Positions 16,122 to 25,861 of a stretch of 64,000 nt of DNA are shown piece by piece; the first letter of the stretch is position 1; every line of letters starts with the position of its first letter. The stretch covers positions 1-64,000 of the forward strand of contig NZ_JAGGOL010000070.1 in the NCBI RefSeq assembly GCF_018614525.1, written 5' to 3'. The notes beneath the pieces are model-generated. The model worked only from the letters and a program-made list of their open reading frames with translations, was not told the origin of the DNA and did no database searches. The position numbers were made by a program, and so were the translations under genes. The DNA comes from Streptomyces sp. ISL-11 (GTDB lineage: Bacteria; Actinomycetota; Actinomycetes; Streptomycetales; Streptomycetaceae).

Positions 16122-18398
16122 GACCGATGCGGGGGGGGGCAACGTGGGATCGGCCGCAGCGAGGCCGAGGGTATTCGGTTGCCACAGGTCCTTTTCCGGG
16201 CCATGGGGGGCAGGCAGCAGCAGTTGGTCGGCCAGGCCGCCGTATCGGCGCCGCAGGATTTCACCGGTCTGGTGGGGCTGGTCAGCAACGGCAGCGAAAG
16301 TCCTGATTGCGGCGTCGTCGAGCAGGTCGGCCGCATGGCGTTGGCCGTCGGGGCTGTCGCTCTGCATGAGCTGTGACACCTTGTCCGCGAGGCCTCCCAG
16401 GTCGTAGAGCTCGAAGACATGCCGGTAGGCCCGGGTGCCGCAGAACAGGGCGAGCGTCATGCGTGTGCGGGTTTCCAGCGCGGCCCGTTGCTGGGCGGTA
16501 CGGCCGGTGATGATCAGTGGCGGACACACGACGCTGATGTCGTCGTCGGTGCGATCTGAACGTGCCAGTCCCCGGTCGAGGGCGGGCAGCAGTACCTCGG
16601 AGAGGAGGCGTGGTGGCGCGTAGGGCGGTGCGATGAGTCCGTCGGCCAGCTCTCCGGCGAGTTCAGCCATGCGCGGGCCGGTGGCGGCGAGAAAAAGCTT
16701 CGGCGGTCCCCAGGGGGAGGGGGGAGGGGTGAAGAACGGGTTGCTGAAGATATGGGTGTAATGCCTGCTGCGAAAGGCTAGTGGGCTGCGGTTGTTCCAA
16801 CTGGCCCAGATGGCGCGCAGGGCTTGGATGAAGTCCCGCATGCGGGCGAGGCGATCGTTGGCGGGCATGGCGTAGCGATAGGTGAGGTTGGCTTTGACCT
16901 GAGATCCGATGCCCAAGGTGAGACGACCCCGGCTGTGCATGTGCAGGTCATGTGCGGCGTGGGCCAGGGTCATCGGGTTGCGTGCGAGGGCCACCACTGC
17001 GGCGGTGCCCAGGGGCAGCGAGGTGTGGGGTACGGCCTGCGCGAGCGCGAGCAGGGGGTTGTGCCGTTGTTCGGCCGCCCAGAAACCTCCGTAGCCAGCG
17101 GCTTGGCAGGCGGCGGCTGCCTGAGCGAAGTCGGGGTAGTGCCCGTCGTGTTCGAAGGTGACGGGTGTGGCCAGACCACTGATGCGCACGGCTGGAGGCA
17201 AGGGCTGGGGGGCCGGGTCGGGGGTGCGGGGGCGGATCCGGTGCAGGCTGCGGGGGGCCGCAGGGCGTGTGCGGGGTAGCAGGTGGTCGACGAGGTGGCC
17301 GAAGAATGCGGCGGTCCAGGGGGTGGGGTGTACGCCGCGCATGCGCAGGGCGGTCCAGGTGGCTTCGCAGCTGATGTTCGGCATCCGTTCGTCAGCTCTC
17401 CCCAAGAAGGGGCTGCTGATGGCGCGTAGGGCCGCGATGGGACGTACGTCTGGGTTGTCGATGTGTCGTTCGACGTGCTGCCACCACTGGGTGGCAGGTA
17501 CCTCCTGGATGGGATGCCCGGCTCGGCGCAGCGCCGCGGTGACGTCGGCGAGGCGTAGCGGGGCGGGGGAGATCAGGTGGTAGGCGCGGCCTGGTTCTGA
17601 TGGCTGGTCCAGGAGTGCGGCGATGGAGCGGGCGACGAGATCGACCCGGTCGCCGGGCAGCTGGATGTTTCCCGGTGGGAACACTCCTAGGGCGACACCG
17701 GCTTTGAGGAGCGGCACCAGAGGGTCGGTCGTGGTGATCCGGCCGGTCAGAGAGTGACCGGTGATGACGCCTGGCCGGTAGATGGCCAGGGGCAGCCCGT
17801 GCTGGAGGGCGGCTTGGCGGAGCCTTGCTTCGGCGTCGGCCTTGCTGCGCGGATAACCGTGAGGGCCGCAGGTGGCGTGGGAGACGGGAGTGCTCTCGTC
17901 GACAACGTCCAGCCCGGCCGGCCGGGCTGTCAGGTAGACCGCCACGGTGGAGATGTGGTGGATGGCGGCTGGGTGCGATGTCAGGGCTGCCCGGCGACGA
18001 GCCAGAGCGACGATTTGCGTCAGGGACTCGTGATTGGTTCCCGCCAGTTGCTGGTAGTCGGCGGCGAGGTTGACCGAGGCAGCGCAGTGCACGATGGCAT
18101 CGACGCTCTCGGCGAGCGCGTCGAACGCCTGGGGGCTGAGGCCAAATCGAGGGGTGTTCAGGTCGCCCGGGACGGCGGTCAGCCGGGGTTCGGGGTGTCG
18201 GGGTGCCGGATCGAGATCGTCGAGGCGCTGACGCAGCCGGTGGAGTGCCTGCGCGGTGCCGGGTGCGCGGACCAGGCAGTGCACGGTGGCGGAGGTGTGC
18301 TCCAGGAGCATGGCGCACAGGTGGCTGCCCAGGTTCCCGGTGGCCCCGGTGAGGAGTACTGACCGGGGCCGGAGCAGCTGCCTCTCGACGCCGCTCAC
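16098..18398 (-). CDS. Thioester reductase fused to luciferase-like monooxygenase
   Basis: 766 residues from GTG 18398, overlapping the PKS stop (GTGA at 18395-18398). Residues 1 to about 375 are an SDR thioester-reductase domain: GATGNLG at 18-24 for NADPH, and Y182xxxK186 (YPRSK) for catalysis. It resembles the terminal reductases of carboxylic acid reductases and NRPS/PKS lines. A Pro/Arg-rich linker follows. Residues about 400-735 form a luciferase-like monooxygenase TIM barrel (GGFWAAEQRHNPLLAL, LTLGIGSQVKANL, FLAATGPRMAELAGELADG), closest in style to F420-dependent members. The likely role is to release the PKS product as an aldehyde and then oxidise it. The last residues (GSVRSPV) are encoded by the IS256 terminus, so the original C-terminus has been altered. 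I know no described protein with this two-domain order. Confidence 0.88.
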   Translation of the reverse strand: MSGVERQLLRPRSVLLTGATGNLGSHLCAMLLEHTSATVHCLVRAPGTAQALHRLRQRLDDLDPAPRHPEPRLTAVPGDLNTPRFGLSPQAFDALAESVDAIVHCAASVNLAADYQQLAGTNHESLTQIVALARRRAALTSHPAAIHHISTVAVYLTARPAGLDVVDESTPVSHATCGPHGYPRSKADAEARLRQAALQHGLPLAIYRPGVITGHSLTGRITTTDPLVPLLKAGVALGVFPPGNIQLPGDRVDLVARSIAALLDQPSEPGRAYHLISPAPLRLADVTAALRRAGHPIQEVPATQWWQHVERHIDNPDVRPIAALRAISSPFLGRADERMPNISCEATWTALRMRGVHPTPWTAAFFGHLVDHLLPRTRPAAPRSLHRIRPRTPDPAPQPLPPAVRISGLATPVTFEHDGHYPDFAQAAAACQAAGYGGFWAAEQRHNPLLALAQAVPHTSLPLGTAAVVALARNPMTLAHAAHDLHMHSRGRLTLGIGSQVKANLTYRYAMPANDRLARMRDFIQALRAIWASWNNRSPLAFRSRHYTHIFSNPFFTPPPSPWGPPKLFLAATGPRMAELAGELADGLIAPPYAPPRLLSEVLLPALDRGLARSDRTDDDISVVCPPLIITGRTAQQRAALETRTRMTLALFCGTRAYRHVFELYDLGGLADKVSQLMQSDSPDGQRHAADLLDDAAIRTFAAVADQPHQTGEILRRRYGGLADQLLLPAPHGPEKDLWQPNTLGLAAADPTLPPPASVGSVRSPV

Positions 18399-21300
18399 GT
18401 CTGGGTCCGGGGTTCGGCCGCGAGTTCGGTTGCCAGGGCGTGCAGGCTGGGGGCTTTCAGGACGCGGGGCACGGTGATGTCGTGGCCGTGTGCCGTGCGC
18501 AGGCGGGTGGTGATCTCCGCGGCCAGCAACGAGTCGATGCCGAGCCGATTCACCGGCCGTGAGGGGTCAACGTCCCCGGCCGACATGTCTAGGACTCGGG
18601 CGACCTGCTGGATCAGCCACTGTTCCAGGACGGAAGCGGTGTGCGCCGGGACGGGCTGTGGCCTCGGGTCAGCAGAGGATCCGTTGTTCTGGCTGGGCAG
18701 CGGCTGGGCCGGTGGTGTCGGCGCACTGTCGGGTGGTGTCGGCGGGGCGGGCGTGATCGCGGCGGGGCGGGGCGCGGGCTCGAGCTCAGGCTGCGGGGGG
18801 TGGCGGTCTGTCGTGTCGGGCCGTGTCCGCTCGCCGGGGGCGTGAAGCGAGGCTGTGGCGTGACGGCCGAGAAGCGTGCTGAGGATGGGAGCAGCGGCGT
18901 CTTGCGGTGCCGCTTCGATGTAGGCGGGCCAGTCGGCCGGCAGACAGCACAAGTCGGCATCGGCAGCGAGCACGGCGGAGAAGAGGTCGGGGGCCTGGGC
19001 GGGGTGGAGCGCGCCGATGCCGTCCGGCCGTACGGAACGGCCGTTCTTTTCGCTGAGACGGTGAGCCATGCCTGTCTCGGACCAATAGCCCCAGTTGACG
19101 ACAGTGGCGGGCAGACCCGCGGCACGACGGTGCACGGCCAGGGCGTCGAGAAAGCCGTTGGCTGCCGCGTAGGCACCCACCTGGCTGCCGATGCGCAGGC
19201 CGCTGAGGAGGGAGAGGGCGGAGGAGAACAGGACGAAGAAGTCCAGGCCCTCGTCGGCGAAGAGGCGGTGCAGTACCCAGCCACCGGCGACTTTAGGCCG
19301 CAGCGTCCGGTCGAGGTTTTCGTCGCTCAGGTCGACCAGGGGCCGGGGATCGAGGGTGAGCGCACTATGGACGACACCCGCCACCGCAGGCAGGCCCTGC
19401 TGGGCTCGTTCGCGAAGGACGCGCTTCATCGCCGGCTCGTCGGCCACATCGACGGCCGCGTACTGCACCGACAGCTCCGGGCGGTCGCTGAGCGAGCGCA
19501 GCAGGCGGGCGCGTGGGTCGGTGGGATCGGTGCTGGAGATGTCGCTGCGGCCGGTGATGAGAAGATGGGTCGCGCCCTGGGCGGCAAGCCACTGGGCGAA
19601 GAGGGCGCCGATCCCGCTGAGGCCCCCCACGACGAGGTAGGTGACGTCGGGACGCACCGTTGCACAGCGGCTGGACAGGTCAGGAAACCGCAGGACGAGT
19701 TTGCCGGTGTGTGCGGCGCGAGCCATCAGCCGCATGGCGTCACCGGCCTTTTCCGCCTCGAAGACCGTCACCCGGGGCGGAGACCATTCCTGACGGGTGA
19801 GCAGGCTCCCGACATGACGCAGCGTGTTGCCGAGGATGTTCGGATCGTGTTCGTGTACGGCGGCCAGGTCCATCACGTGGTAGGAACGCTTGGGCAGGAG
19901 CAGACGGGCGGGGATGTGACCGCTGTGCGCCTCGGTGCAGGCGGCCTCCACGTAGTGGCCGAAGGGCGAGAGCAACTCGAAGTTGGCCTGCATGGCATCC
20001 GGGCCCGCCAGGGTGTTCAAAATGACGTCGACACCGCGCCCGTCGGGATCACGCAGCTCATGCGCGAAGTCGGTCGAGCGGGAATCGGCAACTTTCGCAG
20101 CGCCCAGCTTGAGCAGCAAGTCCCGTTTGGCTTCCGTCCCGGCGGTCGCATAGACGACGGCGCCGCGCCACCGGGCGATCTCCAGAGCGGCCATACCCAG
20201 GCCGCCGCTCGCCGAGTGGATGAGGACCCGCTGGCCGGGTTGGAGTCGAGCGGTTTCGATCAGCCCCTGGTAGGCGGAGCCATAGACGACGGGCACAGCG
20301 GCGGCCTCGGCGGGCGTCAGCCCTTGCGGCCGTTTGACGACGCAGGCTGCGGAGACGACGGCGTAGGAGGCGGGCGGCGAATACATGTAGGACATAACCT
20401 CGTCGCCCGGTTGCAGCCCTTCCACCCCCTCGCCGATGTCCACCACGGTCCCGGCGCATTCGCAGGCGGTCAGCACCTGTTGGTGGCCCGCGAGCATCCC
20501 CACCGTCTGCAGGACATCACGGTAGTTCAGCGCGGTGTGGGTGACTGCGATGCCGACCTCACCGGCACCTGGGCGCGGGCGGGCGGTCAGCGGTTCAAGC
20601 GTGATGCCGTCGATACCGCCGGAGGTGCACAGAGTTACGTCCTGCGAGGGCAGCGAGGGCAGCGAGGGCTGCCGGGCCGCGGCGGTAAGGCGGGGAGCGT
20701 AGACGTTCGTGCCGCGCAGCGCCATGCGGTCCTCGGCGCCGGCTGCCCGGAGGAGGGGCCCGAGCGGGTCGGCTTCATCCTCCGGCTCGTTGGAGTCGAG
20801 GTCGACGAGGACGGTGGGGCACTGACCCATTTCTAGGGAGATCGTCTGGGCCAGGGGCCACAGGGCTGCCTGCCACGGCGCCGGCACCGCGTCGGCGTCG
20901 ACAGCGGCCTGGGCGCCACGTGTGAGAACGAACAGCCGCGGCGGCTGCGGCAGTTCCGCGCTCGCCACCGCACGGGCCACGGACAGCAGTCCCGCACACA
21001 GGTCCGTGGTCACCCACTGCACTTCGCGTGGCGACGCATCCGCTGCGGTGGCCCCGCCCAGTGCGCCAAGGTGCACGATGCCGGTCAGCGGTGCGCCTCG
21101 CGATGCCTCACGCATGACCTTCGCCAGGTCTTGCGGCGAGGTGAGGTCGGCCCGGTAGCGACCGGGGGCGACCACCTGATAGCTACCAGCTTGTACGGAC
21201 TGGACGGTGTTTCCGCGCCGGACAAGTGAGGTGTGCAGTGCGCGGTCGAGCGGGGGGGTGCCGCCGATGAGCAGCCAGTTGCCGGTCCCGTTTGCTGTGG

Positions 21301-24300
21301 CCGGCGCGAACGGTACGGTTTCCCAGCGTACTTGGAGCCAGGGACTGCTCGCGGGCGGGGCCGAGGTCTGAGGGGAGTCGGCGGCGAGGGTCTTTCCCCG
21401 TACTCCGCTGATCTCAGCGATGAGGGTGCCGTGTTCGTCGAAGACGGTGAGGTCGACGCAGAGCTGGCCCACTGCCGACGCGTCGTTGCGGACGGCGTGC
21501 ACCCACAACCCCCGGACATCGGGCTCCTGGTACAGGCTCAGACGATCCACTGAAGCCAGGAGAAACCCGCGCTGTGGGGAGTTCTCATGGGTCAGTGAGG
21601 CGAAGGCTGCCTGCAGACAGCCGTCCAGGGCGCCCGGGTGGATGAGATGGAACTCATCATTTACGGGGCGCAGGCGCACGAGAGCTTCGTCGCGGCCGCG
21701 GTGGATCTCGGCCATGCAGCGGAACGGCCCGCGCCAGTCGTTGCCCTCAGCCAGCCGGTCGCGGTAGAAGTGCTCTCCTGCCTGCCAGGCGGGGCACCTC
21801 TGGAGGAGACTGTCGAGATCAACCCGCGTGGAGGGCGCCGCGGCCGGATCGGATGGCAGGCGCAGTGAGACGTGCGTCTTCCATGCCGCGGCTGGTTCCG
21901 CGCGGCTGTCGATCGTCAGACGGGATGAGCCCGGTGCGACTTCCTGAACCCGCAGCGAGAGACTCCCCCTCGCATCGTCGTCCAGGAGCAGTACCTCCTG
22001 AAAAGTGATGTCACACAGGTCGGTGGGACACCCAGCCTTCTTCGCTGCCGCCAGTGCCAGTTCGAGGAAGAAGGCGCCGGGTACCACGGGCCGTCCCGCC
22101 ACCCGATGGCCCAGAAGCATGGTGTATTCGTCCGTGTCCACCGTGCGGCTCAGCGACAGCACGGTGTCGTGTGCCGGTTCTTCCTCGGTCGCCGGACTCG
22201 GGGGAGTGTGCGGGATTACGGGTGGGGCGGCAGGATCGGTCACCGTAACCTCCGGGGGGTCGGTTTCGATGGCAGGCCAGGAAAAGTCTTCGGACTGGTG
22301 CCAGTACCGTGAGCGCTGCCACGGATACAGCGGCAGGGGCACCCGCGCGGGCGGCGGGCCGACCACCTGTTTCCAGTCCGGGTTCACTCCGGCCGTGTAG
22401 AGGGCCGCGAGGGCACTGTAGAGCGTGGTCATCTCGTCCTGGTCGCGGCGCAGCGACGCCAGCGGCAGTGCGTTGTCCCCGCGCAGTGCGGCGCTGAGCA
22501 CGGGGTGGGCCGAGATCTGCAGGAAGACCGTGCGCTGTTGGTCCCGCAGCTGCGTGCTGATGGTGGACTTCAGCAGGACTGGTTCGCGCAGATTGCGCCA
22601 CCAGTACGAGGCGTCCAGTGCGGTTCCGGGCAGTTGGGTACCGGTCACGGTGGACAGGAAGGGGACGGCCGTCGCGCGGGGCCGTAGGTCGGCGAGCTGC
22701 TGCTGGAGGGGGCGGCGGACGGGGTCGACACTGGGGCTGTGCGCCGCGTAATCGACCGGCACGGGCATGCAGGAGATGTTGCGCTGTTCGCACGCTTCCA
22801 CGAGGACGTCGATGGCCTGCGGGGTGCCGGCCAGGACGCTGGAGGTGGCGCTCTCCTCGACCGCTGTCTGGGCATCGACGCCGAGTTCGGCTACCAGCTC
22901 GGCCGCTTCCCCGGCCGGAAGTTGCAGCCAGCACAGCGCACCTGGCTGAGCCAGCTCTTCGATGAGCCGGGCGCGCAGACAGCTGATGCGGCCGGCTTCC
23001 TCCAGGGTGAGTGCCCCGGCCACATGGGCGGCGGCGATCTCGCCCTGGCTGTGTCCCACCACCGCGTCCGGCGAGATGCCCCAGGACTGCCACAGCGACG
23101 CCAGCGACACCCCTATGGCCCACAGGGCCGGCTGGATGCTGGAGGTTCGGCCCAGCCACTCCTCGTCCCCTTGCTCGAGTGCCGCGCGCAGCGACCAGCC
23201 CGCGTGCCGGCGGATGACCGCGTCGCACTGTTCCAGCGTTTCGGTGAAGGCTGCGTTTCGGTCGAGAAGGGTGTGGCCCATTCCGGCCCACTGCGAGCCC
23301 TGGCCGGGGAAGACGAAGACGACTCGGGGCGCCGACCACACCCCGCCGTCCGATGTGAAGACACCGGCAGACTCCTCGGTTGCCAGGTGGGCCCGGAGTG
23401 AGGCCGCCAACCGCTCGGGCGTAGCAGCGGTCACGGCGAGCCGGTGCTCGTAGTGATCGCGGCCGGTGGCGGCTGCCGCGCAGACATCGGCGGCCGAGGC
23501 GGCCGGGATGTCGGCCAGCAGGCGACTGTAGCCCGCGGCCAGGGCGCGCAGAGCGTCTTCGGAGCGGGCCGATACGGGCAGAAGCAGAGCGCCCGGGGGG
23601 CGCGGCGCCGCGGCGGCGGCGCTGTCGGGAGCTGCCGACAGCACCAGATGCGCGCCGACACCGGAGGCCCCGAACGAGGTGACGCCGGCCAGTGGTGTGC
23701 GCCGGCCGGTCGGCAAAGGGGTGACACTGCGGGGCAGGTGCAGAGGAGCAGTGTCCCAGTCGATCTTCGGGTGGAGGCGTCGCAGCTGGGTGTTGCCGGG
23801 CATCAGGCGGTGCTCCAGGCACAGCACCGCTTTGATGAACCCGGCTACCCCCGCGGCTCCTTCGCAGTGCCCGATGGCCGTCTTCACCGAGCCCACCAGG
23901 CATGGCTCGGTATCCGGGCGCGGACCCAGCACCCGTGCCAGCGCCTCCAGTTCCACCGGATCGCCCGCGGGCGTTCCCGGGCCGTGTGCCTCAACGAGAC
24001 TGATCCCCCGGGGGTCGACGCCCGCAGCACGACAGGCCAGCCGCAGAATGGTCTCCTGGCTGCTCACGGTGGGTGCGATCATGCCCTGTCCGGTGAAGCC
24101 GCTGCCGCCCACTGCACCGCCCAGAATGACCGCGCGCACGCGGTCCCCGTCGGCCAGCGCGCGGGCCAGCGGCTTGAGCAACACCACACCCACTGCCTCG
24201 GATTGTACGTATCCATTGGCTGACGCATCCGCGAACTTGCTACGGCCATCGGGCCCCAGCGCCCCGGCCCGGGCAAGCGCGACGGAATTGTACGGTGCGA

Positions 24301-24928
24301 GCAGCAGATGGGACCCGCCGGCCAGGGCGTAGTCGCACTCGCCCAGCCGCAGCGACTGACAGGCGGTGTGGATCGCCACCAGCGACGATGAGCACGCCGT
24401 GTCTATCGTCAGGGAGGGTCCTCGCAGGTCCAGGGCATAGGCGATGCGCCCGTGCAGCGCGCTGTGGGTTCCTCCCTGCAGCGCCAAGAGATCCAGCCCC
24501 TCCAGGTCCCCGATCTGGCGGAGCCAGTAGTCACCGCTGAAGGCGCCGACGAACACCCCCGTACGGGCCCGGCTGAGCTCGGCCACGGGTATTTGCGCAT
24601 CCTGCGCCGCCTCTGTGGACGTCTCCAGTAGCAGACGCTGCTGCGGATCGATGCGGCGCGCCTCGCGCGGGGAGATGTCGAAGAACCCGGGGTCGAACCG
24701 GTCAAGTCCGGCAAGGAACCCGCCACGCACAGTCGGCAGCTTTCCGGGAGCGCCGGGAACCGGGTCGTACAGGTCGTGCATCCAGCCCCGTTCGGGCGGA
24801 GCGGTACTGATGCCGTCACGGCCCTCCATCAGTAAGCCCCACAGTTCCCCCACGCTCCCGGCACCCGGGAAACGCCCGCTCATTCCCAGCACGGCAATCT
24901 CTCGCCCTGAAAACTCATTGACCTTCAC
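18395..24928 (-). CDS. Type I polyketide synthase, one fully reducing module (KS-AT-DH-ER-KR-ACP)
   Basis: 2177 residues from ATG 24928. KS 10-430: C179 in DTACSSS, H315 in EAHGPGT (Pro replaces the usual second Thr position of HGTGT), H354 in KTAIGHCEGAAG. AT 537-820: S627 in GHSQGE; the specificity motif is YAAH at 727-730, nearer the methylmalonyl-type YASH than malonyl-type HAFH. DH 930-1190: H941xxxG(x4)P950 and D1102. A structural KR part spans 1205-1415. ER 1440-1750 has the NADPH site HSASGGLG at 1571-1578. KR 1763-1990: GGLSGIG, S near 1903, Y1920, N1924. ACP about 2090-2165 with S2133 in LGIDSLL. All sites look functional. There is no loading domain or thioesterase; with one module it may act iteratively, primed by the mini-FAS, and be released by the coupled reductase. 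Confidence 0.93.
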   Translation of the reverse strand: MKVNEFSGREIAVLGMSGRFPGAGSVGELWGLLMEGRDGISTAPPERGWMHDLYDPVPGAPGKLPTVRGGFLAGLDRFDPGFFDISPREARRIDPQQRLLLETSTEAAQDAQIPVAELSRARTGVFVGAFSGDYWLRQIGDLEGLDLLALQGGTHSALHGRIAYALDLRGPSLTIDTACSSSLVAIHTACQSLRLGECDYALAGGSHLLLAPYNSVALARAGALGPDGRSKFADASANGYVQSEAVGVVLLKPLARALADGDRVRAVILGGAVGGSGFTGQGMIAPTVSSQETILRLACRAAGVDPRGISLVEAHGPGTPAGDPVELEALARVLGPRPDTEPCLVGSVKTAIGHCEGAAGVAGFIKAVLCLEHRLMPGNTQLRRLHPKIDWDTAPLHLPRSVTPLPTGRRTPLAGVTSFGASGVGAHLVLSAAPDSAAAAAPRPPGALLLPVSARSEDALRALAAGYSRLLADIPAASAADVCAAAATGRDHYEHRLAVTAATPERLAASLRAHLATEESAGVFTSDGGVWSAPRVVFVFPGQGSQWAGMGHTLLDRNAAFTETLEQCDAVIRRHAGWSLRAALEQGDEEWLGRTSSIQPALWAIGVSLASLWQSWGISPDAVVGHSQGEIAAAHVAGALTLEEAGRISCLRARLIEELAQPGALCWLQLPAGEAAELVAELGVDAQTAVEESATSSVLAGTPQAIDVLVEACEQRNISCMPVPVDYAAHSPSVDPVRRPLQQQLADLRPRATAVPFLSTVTGTQLPGTALDASYWWRNLREPVLLKSTISTQLRDQQRTVFLQISAHPVLSAALRGDNALPLASLRRDQDEMTTLYSALAALYTAGVNPDWKQVVGPPPARVPLPLYPWQRSRYWHQSEDFSWPAIETDPPEVTVTDPAAPPVIPHTPPSPATEEEPAHDTVLSLSRTVDTDEYTMLLGHRVAGRPVVPGAFFLELALAAAKKAGCPTDLCDITFQEVLLLDDDARGSLSLRVQEVAPGSSRLTIDSRAEPAAAWKTHVSLRLPSDPAAAPSTRVDLDSLLQRCPAWQAGEHFYRDRLAEGNDWRGPFRCMAEIHRGRDEALVRLRPVNDEFHLIHPGALDGCLQAAFASLTHENSPQRGFLLASVDRLSLYQEPDVRGLWVHAVRNDASAVGQLCVDLTVFDEHGTLIAEISGVRGKTLAADSPQTSAPPASSPWLQVRWETVPFAPATANGTGNWLLIGGTPPLDRALHTSLVRRGNTVQSVQAGSYQVVAPGRYRADLTSPQDLAKVMREASRGAPLTGIVHLGALGGATAADASPREVQWVTTDLCAGLLSVARAVASAELPQPPRLFVLTRGAQAAVDADAVPAPWQAALWPLAQTISLEMGQCPTVLVDLDSNEPEDEADPLGPLLRAAGAEDRMALRGTNVYAPRLTAAARQPSLPSLPSQDVTLCTSGGIDGITLEPLTARPRPGAGEVGIAVTHTALNYRDVLQTVGMLAGHQQVLTACECAGTVVDIGEGVEGLQPGDEVMSYMYSPPASYAVVSAACVVKRPQGLTPAEAAAVPVVYGSAYQGLIETARLQPGQRVLIHSASGGLGMAALEIARWRGAVVYATAGTEAKRDLLLKLGAAKVADSRSTDFAHELRDPDGRGVDVILNTLAGPDAMQANFELLSPFGHYVEAACTEAHSGHIPARLLLPKRSYHVMDLAAVHEHDPNILGNTLRHVGSLLTRQEWSPPRVTVFEAEKAGDAMRLMARAAHTGKLVLRFPDLSSRCATVRPDVTYLVVGGLSGIGALFAQWLAAQGATHLLITGRSDISSTDPTDPRARLLRSLSDRPELSVQYAAVDVADEPAMKRVLRERAQQGLPAVAGVVHSALTLDPRPLVDLSDENLDRTLRPKVAGGWVLHRLFADEGLDFFVLFSSALSLLSGLRIGSQVGAYAAANGFLDALAVHRRAAGLPATVVNWGYWSETGMAHRLSEKNGRSVRPDGIGALHPAQAPDLFSAVLAADADLCCLPADWPAYIEAAPQDAAAPILSTLLGRHATASLHAPGERTRPDTTDRHPPQPELEPAPRPAAITPAPPTPPDSAPTPPAQPLPSQNNGSSADPRPQPVPAHTASVLEQWLIQQVARVLDMSAGDVDPSRPVNRLGIDSLLAAEITTRLRTAHGHDITVPRVLKAPSLHALATELAAEPRTQT

Positions 24929-25454
24929 CGGGCCTCCTCCGCAGGGCTCCCTGTATTCCAGACCTGTTCTCGCGCAACTAGAAGAACAAGGTCGTGCTCG
25001 AAGGGTGAATGCATATCGATGACCGAACGGGTGCCGATGTTTCTGTAGTTCGCCAGGAGATCACATTCGAGATGGAGCCGCCCTACATGCCTCCTGCCGT
25101 AGCAGGAGGCATGTACAGGCGCACGAGCCACGATGGCAAGAATTTCCCCAGGTGGTGCCCGAACTCTTTGCCCCTGCCCTCACCAGCCTGTACGGCTGAG
25201 GCAAGGTCATGACCGTGGCTCAATTCGACCTATTGTCGTGCAGTGACGGCGGCCGTGGCAAGCTCCTTGCAGGCGGCTACTTACCGCGCATTTTATGGCC
25301 ATGGATCCCCCCGGGCATGGCCAGGATTTCTCCCCGCTCACCCCGAGTAGGCCCACTCGGCGACGCCGGAGCGGGGTGAACAGCAGCGAAGTGATCCTGC
25401 GATGTGGATACACCTAGCAATGGATCTTGATGAACCAGGAAAGTGTAGACCTGC
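24929..25454. other. Gene-free region upstream of the PKS
   Basis: No frame here is convincing. It holds the PKS promoter side, a strong palindrome at 25084-25115 and, toward 25400, the left end of a degraded IS3 element. Confidence 0.55.
25084..25115. promoter_or_regulatory. 14-bp perfect palindrome upstream of the PKS gene
   Basis: Arms 25084-25097 (tacatgcctcctgc) and 25102-25115 are exact complements around a cgta centre. It lies about 155 bp upstream of the PKS start. There is no T tract on either side, so it could be an operator, a processing hairpin, or the terminator of the lost upstream gene. Confidence 0.55.
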
Positions 25455-25861
25455 ATGGCAAGGCCCTCGAAGTACAACGCGGAGTTCCGGCCCGACGGCG
25501 GTGGTGTTGTGGCGGACTGCGACCGGCCGGCGAACGTTCAGGGACGTGGCCGCCGATCTGTATGTCAATCCCGAGACGCTGCGCATGTGGGTGCGTGACG
25601 CCGAGGCCGGCACGGCGCCCGGCCGCGAGCCGGAGCGAGTCCAGGCGAAGCTGGCCCGGGCTGCGGGAAGAAAGTGCCCGGCGGTTGAAGGCAGAGAAGG
25701 AATGGCACCTCGAGCGGGAGATACTGCGCCGAGCAGCTGCCTGTTTTGCGAGGGGGTGAAGTAAGGGCCCGCCGCGGGGACTTCGTCTCCGACCACGCCG
25801 AAACGTTCGGCGTTCAGCGGATATGCCGGGCCCTTGAGATCTCCCGCCCCGGCTACTACTG
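25455..25861 (+). pseudogene. IS3-family OrfA/OrfB remnant, frameshifted
   Basis: Begins at ATG 25455 with MARPSKYNAEFRPD, then shifts frame into VLWRTATGRRTFRDVAADL and VNPETLRMWVRDAEAG. A further shift gives EKEWHLEREILRRAA, the end of OrfA. A few codons of OrfB follow (DFVSDHAETFGVQRICRALE, then ISRPGYYW) before homology ends at a KS remnant. At least two frameshifts and loss of the OrfB catalytic domain make it inactive. Confidence 0.82.

Noticed and set aside
18641..20836. 731-codon plus-strand frame opposite the PKS
   Set aside because: Antisense shadow of the ER-KR region; Gly/Val/Arg-rich with no family features.
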